64,000 nt of DNA, taken from the NCBI GenBank assembly GCA_027563935.2, contig CM050451.1:97801565-97865564 (forward strand), read 5' to 3'. Below, one piece after another: positions 23,717 through 35,972 of this stretch. Source of the stretch: Costus lasius. Its lineage: Eukaryota; Streptophyta; Magnoliopsida; Zingiberales; Costaceae. The translations under genes and the position numbers were made by a program. Position 1 is the stretch's first letter, and the number at the start of each line of letters is the position of its first letter. A model generated the notes under the pieces. It worked only from the letters and a program-made list of their open reading frames with translations, made no database searches and had not been told where the DNA came from.

Positions 23717-25211
23717 CAAGCATCTATTGGTGAGCCTTGTAGCGTTAAAAAATATTTCTTGCCTTACCATCTATTAGTGAACCTGTTGTTTAAGTACCAT
23801 CACTTTGTAAGTAAATATCACAAAAATTTTATGAGATAAAAAATCTCAATCGTTTGTATAACCAAGGACACTTCAACTGACTAGATAACAACAAAGAACA
23901 AAGAGAAGATCTAGTAGCCTATATGTATAATGTTTAACTAACCCATCATTTTTCTTCATTCTTGCCTTCTTCTCTGTTGCAATCTAAAGTGGCTATGCAA
24001 CTCAAGTTTGGAAATCCTATTATTAGAAAGAAGGTTGTTGTTACGACAATGCTAAAAAGTAAATACATGACCTAATTTAAAATGCTTAAGTCTAAATTAA
24101 TAATAGTGAGTTCAATAAGCATCATTTACCATATTATTTTTACTCTCTCTTCCCATATGAGACTAAACTAGAGTATCTAGGTGGAATCTTGTTGAAAAGA
24201 TATAAATAGTGCCTCTCACATCTTATTGTCGATGGCTTGAAATTAAAGATCAGTTATTTCATACACATCCAGGACAATCAAATGATGGCTATAGATGTAT
24301 TATCCTACAGCAATCTAGATGTGTCACACATCATGGATTAAAATACTGATTTGTACTAGGCAATACAATCGATATGTGCTGGTCCAATCTTGGACTAACT
24401 AGTACACGAAACTATGGGAGATGAGTGGAACAAAAGCAGAAGTGGAGGCAACAGGGGAAGAGAAGCTGTGGAGGTGATGGAAACGGCTACTTGCCCGGAG
24501 CTGAGGAGGTGAAGGCATAGTGGAGGCATCACATGGAGTAGCAGCAACCTTACTTACTCACCTGGAGCTCACACATGTTGCTCACTAGCTCACCTTCTCG
24601 CACTCTCTGGCTCACTTGCTCTCCTCTTCCTCTCTAACGGCAAAAGTAGAGGCAAAGCACTTAAGAGGGGCAAAGGTAGTGTTACAACCCGTTTAGTAAG
24701 CAAATATCTAGCATGGACTAAACTGGGTATTACAATCTCCCCCATTTATGACTTAAAATCCTCGTCAAGGAGGAGATTTAACACATGCTATGCAAAATAT
24801 TCATCAACTTAGCAAGGAGGAGATTTAACACATGTCACGCAAAATATTCATCAACTTAGTAAGCAAACATACTGGGGTATTACAATCTCCCCCACTTATG
24901 ACTTGATGTCTTCGTCAAGGGGGAAATTTAACACATGTCCCAAAAGGTCAGCCTAATGGGATTTGCTCTAATATCATATGTCGCAAACTATTCATCAACT
25001 TTTTTTTGCCATTCATCAACTTGGTAAGCCTAATATGATAATATGACCTAATTTATTAAAATCCTTAATCCCAAATTAACAATAATAAGCCCACTAAGCA
25101 TTATATACTATACTGCCTTTTCTTACACTTCGAATGTGGGATAGATGGAGCAAAAGATATATTGTGTTTTCTCCCTACATCATATTGTGTTTTCTCTTCA
25201 CACTTATGTCA
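23717..25211. other. no gene recognised; short direct repeats near 24720-24930
   Basis: The phrase GGTATTACAATCTCCCCCA is present near 24725 and again near 24875. The phrase AGGAGGAGATTTAACACATG is repeated 47 bp apart (24767 and 24814) and once more in altered form near 24920. These may be internal duplications of a decayed retroelement. Confidence 0.5.
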
Positions 25212-25219
25212 ATACCGAC

Positions 25220-25601
25220 CAGTGTTATCAATAGCGGATCACCGAAAATAGCGGAAAGCTAAAAATCCGCAATATGATATAGCGGATTGCGTTGCGGGCA
25301 AATAGCGGAAGTCACATAATGTTTAAAATATATATTATACACATAAAAAATTAAGTATAACGTTTGAAATATATGTTACATACCTAATAAATTAAGATGC
25401 ATAAAAATAAAATAAATCATATAAAGAAAGATCACACAGTACCAACTCAATTCAAGTCATAATTTTATTTTTTAAAATTTAAAAATATTATAATGTGGTC
25501 TTATCCGTTATAGCGGTGCTATAGCGTTTCATAGCGGATTGCTCAAAAACCGCTATGGAAAAACGCTATAGCACCGCTATTGCGGCTATTTAATAACATT
25601 G
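25220..25601. mobile_element. hAT-type MITE (382 bp)
   Basis: The left end CAGTGTTATCAATAGCGG and the right end read inward, CAATGTTATTAAATAGCCGC, are imperfect inverted repeats. The 8-bp duplication ATACCGAC is exact (25212-25219 and 25602-25609). Subterminal CGCTATAGC/AGCGG words recur on both sides and the centre is AT-rich. No coding capacity. Confidence 0.88.
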
Positions 25602-25609
25602 ATACCGAC

Positions 25610-27080
25610 TAGTACATATTGGTCTAAGCATGGACCCATATGCTCGGACGGGGTATTTAAACCTTGCTACACATATGCATTTGGTAGCTACTAATAAAGT
25701 CATGATGTCCCCTAGAGATTAAATTCAAAATGTCTTAAGATAATCCAATTTTATAGCAAAAGTCAAGCTTTTTTTTCCTTCAACTAATTTGGATGACATC
25801 ATCAAAACTAAAATATTGGAGTGAGTTATTAGAAGGGACAAAGAACAAAAAAAAAATAGTTCAAGAAAGTATTCCTCATAATTTATTTGAAATCAAGTAT
25901 AACATATAGAATACTTAGTCCAATCATCAACAGTTGAAGTAATGATACTGCAACCAATATATGGTATGAACTAAGTAAAGAATCACATTTGTAGTGATAT
26001 GGCAATGAGTGAGACTTGGTATGACAAGCATTAATCCACCTCATACCTATCTCTGATGGGAAATTGACCACCCACTAGACTGACTCCCACTCTCATCCTA
26101 TTTTTAATTAAAAAATAAAAAATAAAAAAAATATTTTAATTAAAATAAAATAATGAGGGTTATAATGATATATAAATTATATATTCAAAATCCCCATACC
26201 TGACGTCGCCCCACATGTGATGAATTTTTCATAAACCCAACCCAAAACCTCGTCAAATCATATTTTTCCTATTGAAGTCAGGTCAGGGTAGGTTCGGGTT
26301 ATTTTGCTAGCATTATGAGGATGTAGATGATGAAGCAAACATAATTAGAAAATCATTGGTGGCAAAGCTGGGTAAAGGCATTTAAGACATTAAGTAGTCA
26401 ATTAGACTATAGATAATAATAGATGACTGTGGTTTGACCCAAAGGACTAAATGTTTCATGCAAATAGTGAAAAGTCGTACCACATTGTCCAAATATAATT
26501 CTCTCAATTTGTCAAGTTACAAATTGAAAAATGATATCTAAAAGATAATTGGTATTCATCCATGAAGCTAAATGTTCATTGATTAAAGCATAATGGTATT
26601 GTAATATGTCGATAAACTTTAAAGACTTGTGCAAGAAGGCGAAACTACCAATAGTGCAATTTGTAAAGTAACCCTATGCCAGCTTAAGCTTCATCTTACT
26701 GTGTATTGAGAAGAACAAATCTCAGGTACTGTTAATCCTCTTATTCTACCATGATAAATCATGTTATGTGAATTATCTAAGTTTTCTTTTCTTTCAATAC
26801 TATAGTTTTTTTTTCTTTCAATACGAACATAATGACACTAATTTGGGACCAAATAAAATTGATGCATGGCATACAATCTCGGGTCTGGATCTGCATCAAT
26901 AAAACTTCTAGTACGTTTTCATATATTTTATAAAGAAACAAGTACTGCAAATCAAACAACAACAGTGTACAATTTGTTGACGCACACAAAACTGCCACAG
27001 AAAAGCACTGCTGACACCAAAATTAGAGTAGGATAGAATAGCACACATTTATCAAACTATCAAACTACGAAGCAAAATCA
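25610..27080. other. AT-rich sequence, nothing recognised
   Basis: No element ends that I can pair. A GGTTCGGGTT/CCCAACCC patch near 26220-26310 resembles transposon ends but lacks a partner. Confidence 0.5.
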
Positions 27081-27100
27081 GAATCTGAAAAATGAAACTT

Positions 27101-28250
27101 ACTTGCAGATTTTGGGGCAAAAACACAGCCCTAATCGAGCGTCGGACGGTTGGCAGGACAGCGACGGCAACAGGGACAGAGGCAACGGCAACGCTGACGG
27201 CGACGATGAAAAGGCGGCAACGAGAGGCTTACTTGCAGATTTTGGGGCAAAAACGAAGCCCTAATCGAGCGTCGGACGATTGGAAAAACAGCGACGGCAA
27301 CAGGGACAGAGGCGACTGCAACGTTGACGGCGACGACGAGAGGCGAGAGGCGACGATGAAAAGGCGGCAATGAGAGGCGAGAGGCGACGTTGAAGAAAAG
27401 ATCGCGACGAGAGGCGAGAGGCGGCAACGAGAAAGGCGAGAGGAGATGGGAGAGACGGTGAACATGCGGCAAGAGGTAAAAGGAGCGAGGCACGGGTTGA
27501 AAATACGCTCAATTTCTAAACCCTATATTTTTCATTTTACTTCCCTTCCTTTTTCCCTCCTTCCAATTTTTTATTTATTTCTTTCTTATTTTCTTTCTAT
27601 TAAACACAGAGTTCAAGGTTTACGGGGGCAAGGTGGAGAGGATGCTTATTATGCTTTCTTAGAGAAAAAAAAAAGAAAGAAGAAAAATACGTGAAAAGAA
27701 AAAAAAAACTATACTCACGTGAATATCGTGTGACAACGATTGAGAGAAGAGATCGAAGGTAGTTGTCGGCGCTCGTAGCGAAGGCAGCCGCCTGTGCTCA
27801 TGAAGGCAAAGGCGAAGGCGACAGTCGATGGTCGTGCTCACGACAGCGAAGGCGGCAGTCGGCACTTTGTTCTCGCGATGAAGGCAAAGGCAGCAGCAAC
27901 AAGGCAAAGGCGGGTAGAGGCAAAGGGAGCAGCAACGAGGCGGGCGATGACTGTATCGGCAAAGGGAGGCTCGTAGCGAAGGGAGGGCAGGGTGGGGGCA
28001 AATGTAGCAGCAGCGGGGCGAAGGCGGTAGCGGTGAAGGGAGCAGCGAAGGGAGGGGTGGGGCGAAGGCAGTAGTAGCGGGGTGGGGCAAAAGCGTCAGC
28101 TCGCGCTTAAGGCGAAGGGAGACTCGTAGCTGCAAGCATCGGCGAGGGCGAGGCACGGGGAGAAGGAGAGGTGGAGGCGAGGCACGGGAGGTAGGAGGAT
28201 GGGGTGGGGAGTGGGCGGTGACGGTGACTAGGTGAGCAATGCACGCGACT
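27101..28250. repeat. tandem duplication (130 bp) followed by triplet-rich low-complexity DNA
   Basis: ACTTGCAGATTTTGGGGC begins at 27101 and again at 27231, with GTCGGACG, GACAGCGACGGCAACAGGGA and GGCGACG repeated in step. From about 27360 the sequence becomes a run of GAGAGGCGA, GGCGAAGG and GCAGCA triplets up to about 28250. Long frames exist on both strands, including one of 242 codons on minus (28387-27659). They are compositional: proline, leucine, arginine and alanine repeats with no domain. Confidence 0.8.
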
Positions 28251-28842
28251 AGGTGAGCAGGGATGCTAGATTTTTGGTTAAAAAAGGAGAAAAGTATCTC
28301 ACTTTTCTTTCCCTTCAAATCAATCATTCCAATAAAAATAGAAAAAAAAAAAGATTTCTGTCCCTTCTCCCTAGTTTTCCCTCCCAAAAAAATACGCCCA
28401 CTGTCATCATCGATGCCATGATACTCAAAGCAATCTAATTATGGAACATATCTATCTTAGTAGAATATACTTAGAGTTTCATAGTCTCCTCATTTTCTCT
28501 AATCATTTTCCATAACCAAATCAGGATTAGCATCAACTTCTTGAAACTCATGGCAAATTATGCTCTCCTGATTCTCTCCCATAGTCGGCGATGCCAGTCT
28601 CCCATTCCTTACTCCACCATACAATGCAAGTCCCTCTCTATCTTCAGCTCATGGCGATAGATTTGTTGCCGAACAAGCGACGATGGTGGATGTGACCACA
28701 ATGAAGAAGCGATGACGACGGTTGGTCAGTAGAGACAGAGGTGGTTAACGGTCGGCAAAGATGATGGATCGTTGGTTGAGGGCAAGCGGGAAGAGCAGCA
28801 AACAATGGGTTACAGTGCACGAGCTTCTGATTCCCAGAGAAG
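28251..28842. other. no gene recognised
   Basis: Mixed sequence between low-complexity DNA and a solo LTR. Pyrimidine-rich patches at 28330-28400 resemble MITE ends but are unpaired. Confidence 0.5.
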
Positions 28843-30410
28843 TGTTACACACTAGCACGGCTTACCAATATAGTAAAAAGATATTGTTCTCACATGGACA
28901 AGTTGCAATTACTAATTAATCGCTTAATCAATAGCTAGACAAACTAAATTTTGTTCAAATGCAAAGTAATACAAGATGAACTAAACTAATAGATCGAATT
29001 TGTTACTAAACAAGAGATATGAGTTAAATGTATTTCAAGATAATTAAGGACACTGGGGTTCATCACAATGATGGGTCTAAAATTTGAACAAAATAATAAC
29101 ATTGTAATTGATCTAAAATCTTCAAGGATTTATCCGTAAGTATAGGTTACCCCCTTCTAGTAGTATAACTCAGTATCTATTCAGAATGGTCTCCTACTTT
29201 CGTGGCTTACCAAACTAAATAGATCCAATGAACACAAAGATAAACTAAATGTTCTCGAGCGAATTCTAACTACTTTTGTGATAGAATAATGTGAGTCTAA
29301 TCTAAGAAGTTCCAACATCGCGATTCACATTTCAATTCTTCTCGCGACATTATAAACATGTAAAAACTTAGCAAAGTATATACAAGCAAATATTATAACA
29401 AAAATAGATCATAAGAACACTGATATTATAAGTCAAATAACATATCGAAATAGAAGATTGCACCCTAAATCCTGCATAAGAAGGCTTAAGCAGCCATAAT
29501 AGTTCTATTCAGCACAATCTTTTCTCGAATCAAAGTTCCAAAGAAAATATAGGTAAAAAGAAGACTAATAAGGGAGGAAACAACAAACTAATCCTCTCAA
29601 GATAGATGAGAGAATGCCTGCAATTTCGCTAGTAAAAATCCCCTTCTCGTCATCACCCTTTCCTTGTCAACACTCCCTCATTTTTCTCTTGTTGGAGAGC
29701 CCCCTTTTTTCACCCCAAATCGGTTCTTTTATCCATAGGAAGGTGTCACTTAAGATTCCCCAAGAAAACCCTTCAATTTTCATGTGAAATGAGCTAAAAT
29801 TCATGTTCAGCAAACTGTGTCACAGTCGTGACATTCGTTAGGGCTAGGCTGTGATATGTTATGTAGTATTACGGAAAATTAATCATGGTCATGATGTTGG
29901 TCATAGGCAGGCCGTGATGTGTATCATGACTATGAAATTGGTCATGTTTGGGCTGTGAACTCTTCTATGAATTTTTGACATGTTGATCATGGCCATGAAG
30001 TTGGTCACAGGCAGGCCATGATCGTCTCGGTGAAAAACTTGTTAACTTTTGGTTCAAACTCATTATAGCCATGATGATCATCATGGTTCAGCTATAAAAA
30101 AGTTATTCTCAAAATGCTCATCATGGCCGTGAAGCTCGTTAAGGTCTGATCATGATTAATACAGAAAACTCCGTTTGACTTCAAATTTGCTGTGCCGACT
30201 TATATCTTCATTCTAAATCACTTGATGGCCTTAGAATTGTCAAATAAGCTCTAGAAATGAGTGATTTCACTTGAAATTAAAAAAGACAAAAAAAAGTGAA
30301 GATTCCAAACAAAGTAAGTAATTAAGTATGATTATACTATAAAAACAATAGAATATGTCTTATTTTGAGATAAAACATATCATAAAACATTACCAAAATA
30401 CAAAGCATTA
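28843..30410 (-). repeat. solo LTR of an Athila-like element (1,568 bp), old
   Basis: The plus-strand left edge is TGTTACACACTAGCACGG and the right edge is GCATTA, a probable mutation of CA/TG-type ends. Flanks AGAAG (28838-28842) and GGAAG (30411-30415) agree at 4 of 5 bases. The body resembles the LTR fragment at 41021-42036 (for example CGCGATTCAC, and the end of U3). The U3 part at 29820-30170 holds palindromes on TCATGGCCATGA (perfect at 29987-29998), spaced by about 65-80 bp. Confidence 0.72.
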
Positions 30411-30596
30411 GGAAGCATGTAAATTTCAGTTTCTTTTGGGCAGCTAAAATTTCATTGTTGCGCCTAGCTAGTCAGCCTCAAACATTGCTCCTATATGTTG
30501 CTTCTACTAGCCATGCCCACAAAAATAGGCAAGCAACAACCCCAAACAAAGCCCTAGTCAACTTCAGATTGAATGAATTTTGATTTAAAATTTGAA

Positions 30597-30758
30597 TTCA
30601 CTTCCAAAATTTAAATATTCACAAGCCATAAATCTGAATATTTGTCAAAATTTAAATATTTACAACTCATAAAGTCAAATATTTGTCAAATTCAAAGATT
30701 CACAAGCCATCAAGGCCAAACATTTAGCAAATTCAAATTTATATATTCACAATCCTTT
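30597..30758. repeat. minisatellite remnant, left of solo LTR S1
   Basis: Three to four units of the pattern CAAATTCAAATATTCACAAG..., the same family as at 23085-23716. It is interrupted by the LTR that follows. Confidence 0.8.
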
Positions 30759-31862
30759 TGATGTCTCGTATTTATATAGTCCTTTTAACTACTATTTCCT
30801 AGTAAATCGAGATGTATTTTCATACTTCTACAGCTCTTTCCAGCTTATTTCACTAACTTTCTTCAGAAGCTTCACTATTTGTCATATTTGTTAAATACAG
30901 GACAATTCACTCATTTCTAGAGCTATACGGATGCACAATCACATACCCGAGTGAATCCGAATTCATGACAAGAAATTTAACTTCAGACAAGAGCTAGAAT
31001 TCACCCGCATTCAGCATTTACTATCAGCTATAGAGACACATGCCAGCTAAATAGGACACACACCATCAACATTCATGAACAAACATTAATGAGGAGACAT
31101 TCATGAATGTAGATTTATTAAAAGATGTTCATGAATGACGCCACCTTGAAAAAGCACCATGAGGAGGCACCTTGAAGAGGCACCATGAAGAGGCACCTAG
31201 AAGACTATAAGAGAGTTGAGTTCTCTCTTGAAAAGGGGGGAGGTCGAAGGCAAGGAGAGGATTACGCTAAAGGTCTCAAGGATTGGTTCCAAGGCGAGAA
31301 AATAACATTCCAAAGAGAGAAAGGCGACATCAAGGGAGGAGAGAAGGAGTTTGTCTTAGTTCTTTTCTCTTCTCTACTTTGTTCTGTTTCCTTTACATCT
31401 TAATCATAAGTCTTGTACTTGTAGTAATCATGTGTGTATTAGCGTAAAACCTCTATCGGGATTCGGGCGTAGCTCGTCTTTTTGATTTACAAGTATTAAT
31501 GTTAAGAATTGCTTTCCGATATATCTTTTGAGGCCATTTGATCTAGATTTATTTCATTCGTTTTTATCGATTTTCGGCCGGATTGATTTTTACCTTTGTT
31601 GATTGTGGTAACAACTGAGAGGTGAATCACAATCAACACATTCTCCTTGATCAATCTTGTGTGCTCTATTACAAGAGTCATAGAGTTCACTTGGGGAATC
31701 ACGGTGTCCTGTCTCACACGATCTACCTCTGCTTAGTCCACTGCGAGAGTAGGAGACTAACTAAGTAGATTGTGGAGTTGTCCACCGTGAGAGTAGGAGA
31801 CTAACTCAGTTGTTGAGTCGCACACCCGAGAGGGGCCGTGCGCTTGCAGATATTGTGCAACA
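30759..31862 (+). repeat. solo LTR S1, Athila-like (1,104 bp)
   Basis: It begins TGATGTCTCGTATTTAT and ends TATTGTGCAACA, with an exact 5-bp duplication CCTTT (30754-30758 and 31863-31867). The box GAGAGGTGAATCACAATCA and the end box GTGCGCTTGC are shared with the other Athila-like LTRs. A TATA-like CTATAAG is at 31205-31211, directly after an array of about 15-bp repeats (GAGGCACCATGAAGA-type, 31139-31204). Compared with S2 it lacks about 255 bp near its 3' end. Confidence 0.93.
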
Positions 31863-32059
31863 CCTTTAAAAGGATATTTATCAAATTTAATATCCATAAG
31901 CTCTCAAAATGTTGAATGTTTATCAAATTCAAATATTCATAAGTCCTCTAAAAGTTGGATATTCATTATGCTCAAATATTCATAAGCCCTCCAAAAGTTG
32001 GATATTTATCAAATTCAAATATCCATAAGCTTTCCAAAAGATCATATATTCATCAAAGT
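31863..32059. repeat. minisatellite remnant, right of solo LTR S1
   Basis: Four to five units of the 43-bp type (TCAAATTCAAATATCCATAAG...). They continue the array at 30597-30758 and end at the LTR of copia element C. Confidence 0.85.
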
Positions 32060-32173
32060 TGAAAAGAACATAACACAACTTGTTATTCATTTGTTAGGGT
32101 TACACAGTAACATAGATAGTGTAAGAGGGTTGGAACCCAAACCCGATAAGCTAATAAACCATAATTGCTAACA
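32060..32173 (-). repeat. short 3' LTR of copia C (about 114 bp)
   Basis: On minus it starts TGTTAGCAATTATGG, right after the purine tract CTTGAGGGGGGAG (32186-32174), and probably ends TTCTTTTCA at 32060, where minisatellite sequence resumes. Such short LTRs are known in some copia families. The distal edge is inferred from the change of sequence, not from a second LTR. Confidence 0.6.
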
Positions 32174-32181
32174 CTCCCCCC

Positions 32182-33954
32182 TCAAGCTAGAGCAAATATG
32201 TCAATCATGCCTAGCTTGTTACAAAAATCATGAAATTTTGTTGAGTTGAGAGCCTTAGTAAAGATATCAACGACTTGGTCTTCAGATTTGGTATATTGAG
32301 TGTTGATCTGGTGATTCAGAATGACATCTTTGACAAAATGACAGTCAATCTCCACATGTTTGGTTCTTTCATGAAATAAGGGATTGTTTGCAATGAATAT
32401 AACCGATTGATCATCACAGTGCATGACCATTGGAGTAACAATAGCTATATTGAAATCTTGCAATAGACTCTTGATCCACATGAGCTCACACGTAGTATGA
32501 GCCATTGCCCGATATTCAGCTTCACAACTGGATCGAGATACAACATTTTGTTTCTTGCTTTTCCATGTGACTAGATTACCCCCAATGTATGTGCAAAACC
32601 CCGAGATGGATTTTTGATCATTAATGTTTCCTGCATAATCTGCATTAGAGTAGGACTTAATAGTAAGTTGTCGTCCCTTTTTATATAGAAGACCCTTGCC
32701 TGGAGACTTCTTGATATATTGTAACATTTTTAGCATTGCCTGCCAGTGGTCTTTCTTGGGGAACTGCATAAAGTGACTAACAACATCCACTGCGAATGAT
32801 ATATCCGGCTATGTGACAGTGAGGTATATAAGTCTGCCAACAACTTGCCGATACACAGTAGGATCAGTGTCTTTAGATTCCTTCCACTTACTATATCGTT
32901 CATTAGGAACCATAGGAACATCAGTGGGTTTGTAATCAAGCATTCCTGTGTCAGATAAAAAGATCAAGTATATACTTCCTTTGAGACAGATGAATATTTG
33001 AGCCCTTGTAAGCAATCTCAATTCCTAGAAAGTATCTAGGTTTACCCATATCACGAAGAGAAAAATGAGACTGTAAAAACCTTTTAGTCTCATCTATGCC
33101 TCTAGAATCACTTTCTGTGAGAAGAATATCATCGACGTAAATAGCCAAGATAATGATCCCATTGGTCGACTTACGAATAAATATTGAATGATCAGACTTC
33201 GCGTGAAGAAATCCAAATTTCGATATGATAGTAGAAAACTTCTGAAACTATACCCGAGGACTTTGTTTAAGTTCATATATAGCTTTACGCAACCTGCATA
33301 CCAACTCCCCCTGCTAGACATAACTCGGAGGTTGATGCATATAAACTGCCTCATTAAGATCACTGTATAAGAAGACATTTTTGATGTCTAACTGATGAAG
33401 AGACCACCCAAGGGAGATGGCAAGCGAGAAGATGATACAGACATAATTCAATCGAGCACAGGAGAGAAGGTGTCAGAATAGTCAACCCCGTACACCTGAG
33501 TAAATCCTTTTGCCACAAGACGAGCTTTGTAGCGATCGACGGACCCATCTGGATTGTGTTTTATGGCATAAACCCATTTGCAAGGCACAGGACGAGCCCC
33601 TGAGGGTAATGGTACAAGGGTCCATGTGTGCTGAGAAATAAGAGCTTCCATTTTTATATCCATAGCAGCCTTCCAGTGGGACTGAGAGAGAGCCTCAAAG
33701 ATATTACGTGGCAAACCATCAGATGAGATAGTAGTAATAAATGTACAATGGGAAGGAGAAATGCAAGAATAAGAGACAAATTCAGAAATGGAATACTTAG
33801 CTGTGGCCCAACGACCCTTGTGTAGGGCAGTCGAGAGATCATCGGTTGCAGGTGGTAGACTCTTAGGTAAAAGGTGGATTGGTGTAGGAGCTTCTGTGGT
33901 GACGGCCCTATTCCATCGCCGGTAAACCTGCAGAGGTAAATGCTCATGGTCCAC
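32182..33954 (-). pseudogene. RT and RNase H of copia C
   Basis: RT begins with [37 protein letters not shown] and [20 protein letters not shown]. It is broken after TFSPVLD (about 33448), resumes in other frames, and shows the catalytic box AIYVDDILL (about 33146) and FSLRDMGKPRYFLGIEI. RNase H follows from 32790: SYSNADYAGNINDQKSISGF, TWKSKKQNVVSRSSCEAEYR, MVMHCDDQSVIFIANNP, KHVEIDCHFVKD and DIFTKAL. At least three frame breaks are present between 33450 and 32790. Domain order (integrase before RT) is diagnostic for Ty1/copia. Confidence 0.92.
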
Positions 33955-35395
33955 AGAAGGAGGTACCTAAGGAGATGTCACGGGAACATCCTGAGAGCAT
34001 GGTATAGGGAGAGGAAAAGGGGTGGTTGAAGGTTGAGGACTCCTGACGCAGCGTTGGTTTGGAGAAAAATAGTGTAGACTCAAAGAAGGATACATCCATG
34101 CTAGTAAAGTACTTGCTGTGAGTGGGATCAAAATATTTGTACCCCTTTTGTGTCCTAGAGTACCCAAGGAAAATACATTTTGTAGAACGAGGACTTAGCT
34201 TATCCACACCAAGAGAGAGATTGTGGACATAACAGAGGCAACCAAAGGTCTTGGGCGGAACAGGAAATATAGATTGGCTGGGGTAGAGTATAGAGAGGGG
34301 AGATTTACCGTGCAAGGAAGAAGTTGGTACACAATTTATCAGAAAAGTAGCAGTGAGGACAACATCACCCCAAAAGTTTTTAGGCACATGCATATGAAAC
34401 ATTAAGGTACGAGAAACATCAAGTAGATGACGATTCTTGCGTTCAACAACACCATTTTGGGGAGAAGTATAGGGGCACGTTGTTTGGTGAATAATGTCGT
34501 GTAAACCACAAAACTCTTGAAAGACTGAACTGGTATACTCAAGAGCATTATCAGTGCGGAGTGTTTTCAGTGGCAAGCCAAATTGATTCTTGACCTCAGC
34601 ATAAAAAAGTTCAAATGCATTAAAAGCATCAGAATGATTCTTCAGTAAAAAGACCCAACACATGCATGAATAGTCATTGATAAATGTGACAAATTATTTA
34701 AAACCATCTCTGGTGATTACAGGACTAGGACCCCATATATCTAAATGAACAATATGAAACGGAGTAGTAGTTGGTGGATTAGTACTGCTAGGAAAAGAGG
34801 TCCTATGGTGCTTGCCAAACTCACAAGCTTCACATTCAAAATTAGGACAGGACTTCAGCAACAAAAATTGCTGAACTTTGCTAGGTGAGACATGACCTAA
34901 CCGACAGTGCCATGTAAAGGGAGATGATGTAGACAAAAGCACCTGAGCAGTATCCAGTGCAAGATCGGTGAGGACATAGACACCGCCAGCTTTAAGCCCC
35001 TCACCAATCTTCGCCTTCGTCCTGAGGTCCTGAACGATACAATAGGAAGCAAGGAATGTTACAGAGCAATTTAGGCTTTTTGTGAGGGCATAAACAGAAA
35101 TGAGATTGATAGGAAATTTAGGAATATAAAGAACATCAGAAAGTATAAGCTTGGGACTTAAGTGAACAGTTCCCTTTCTGTGGACAGGAATAAGAGACCC
35201 ATCTGCAATTGACACTGGGCTATAGTTGGTACCAAGATGTAAGGAAGCAAATAGTGAACGATTACTTGAAACATGAGACATGGCACCAGAATCTAAAACC
35301 CAAGTATTAGCAGAGGCAACGAGAGAAGCAGCACCGGAGACGCCTAGCGCCGTAGCCATTAAGGAAGAGGTGGAAGCTTCAGCTTGAGTGGCCAA
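33944..35395 (-). pseudogene. protease and integrase of copia C
   Basis: The protease signature WVLDSGAMSHVSSN is near 35310. The integrase zinc domain reads HCRLGH...CEACEFGKH. The catalytic core has LDIWGP, LRTDNALEY and NGVVERKNR, with exactly 35 residues between the second Asp and the Glu. A nonsense codon after TRDGFK (34693-34691, TAA where the family usually has an aromatic residue) splits the domain. The C-terminal part GYSRTQKGYKYFDP is also present. Confidence 0.92.
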
Positions 35396-35407
35396 TCTAA
35401 CAAGGCA

Positions 35408-35716
35408 TTAATACTCAGCAGAAGAGACCATGATGGTCGAATCAGTAGATGATGAGGAGGCTGAGGTGACCGCCGGTCCTAGAGCAGGTGCTCCACTATC
35501 AACTACCATTTTGGCATAAGATGGCTTGCCAAACTTCTGCCAGCATCGATCAGAAGGATGATTGCTTCGCCCGCAATGTTCATAAGAAGTAGAGACATGA
35601 CCACATCCTTTGCCCCGACTAGAAGATTCACGTCTGCCTCCTTGGGGAGCAAGGAGGGCACTACTAGTATCAGCAAAAGGAGTGACCACGGAGACACGCA
35701 GGAGGTGTGAGTAAAC
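35408..35716 (-). pseudogene. gag end (zinc knuckle) of copia C
   Basis: The frame reads SYEHCGRSNHPSDRCWQKFG, a degenerate CCHC knuckle (first Cys replaced by Tyr), then a Ser/Thr/Ala-rich linker to the protease. It is cut at 35717, where another LTR starts. No start codon remains. Confidence 0.75.
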
Positions 35717-35972
35717 TGTTGGGAAACCCCGGGGACATTTTATAATTTTTTGGCATTACAGACATTACATACGCAGCGGAATAATGTCCCCGAACAGGCC
35801 GGTCCCAAAAACCCAGTGAAGATCGCATGCGAGGGAGTCGACACGATGTGATAGGAAGTACCTCAAGCAAGTAAAGAGATGCCGATGTCGAGATAGGCGC
35901 CCACGTGTTTTCCCTCTGCAGTCTCACACACACGGACTCCTCGAGCTCTCTTCTTCCGCGCTTGGTGCTAGC

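Larger units (their letters stand above)
32060..35716 (-). mobile_element. Ty1/copia element C, 3' LTR plus broken gag-pol
   Basis: Read on minus: gag zinc-knuckle end, protease, integrase, RT, RNase H, polypurine tract and a short LTR. The 5' end, with the rest of gag, primer site and 5' LTR, is missing; a different copia LTR starts at 35717. Several frameshifts and nonsense codons make it inactive. Confidence 0.9.

Noticed and set aside
27659..28387. 242-codon minus-strand frame
   Set aside because: It consists of Pro/Leu/Arg/Cys repeats from triplet-rich low-complexity DNA, with open frames on both strands and no domain.
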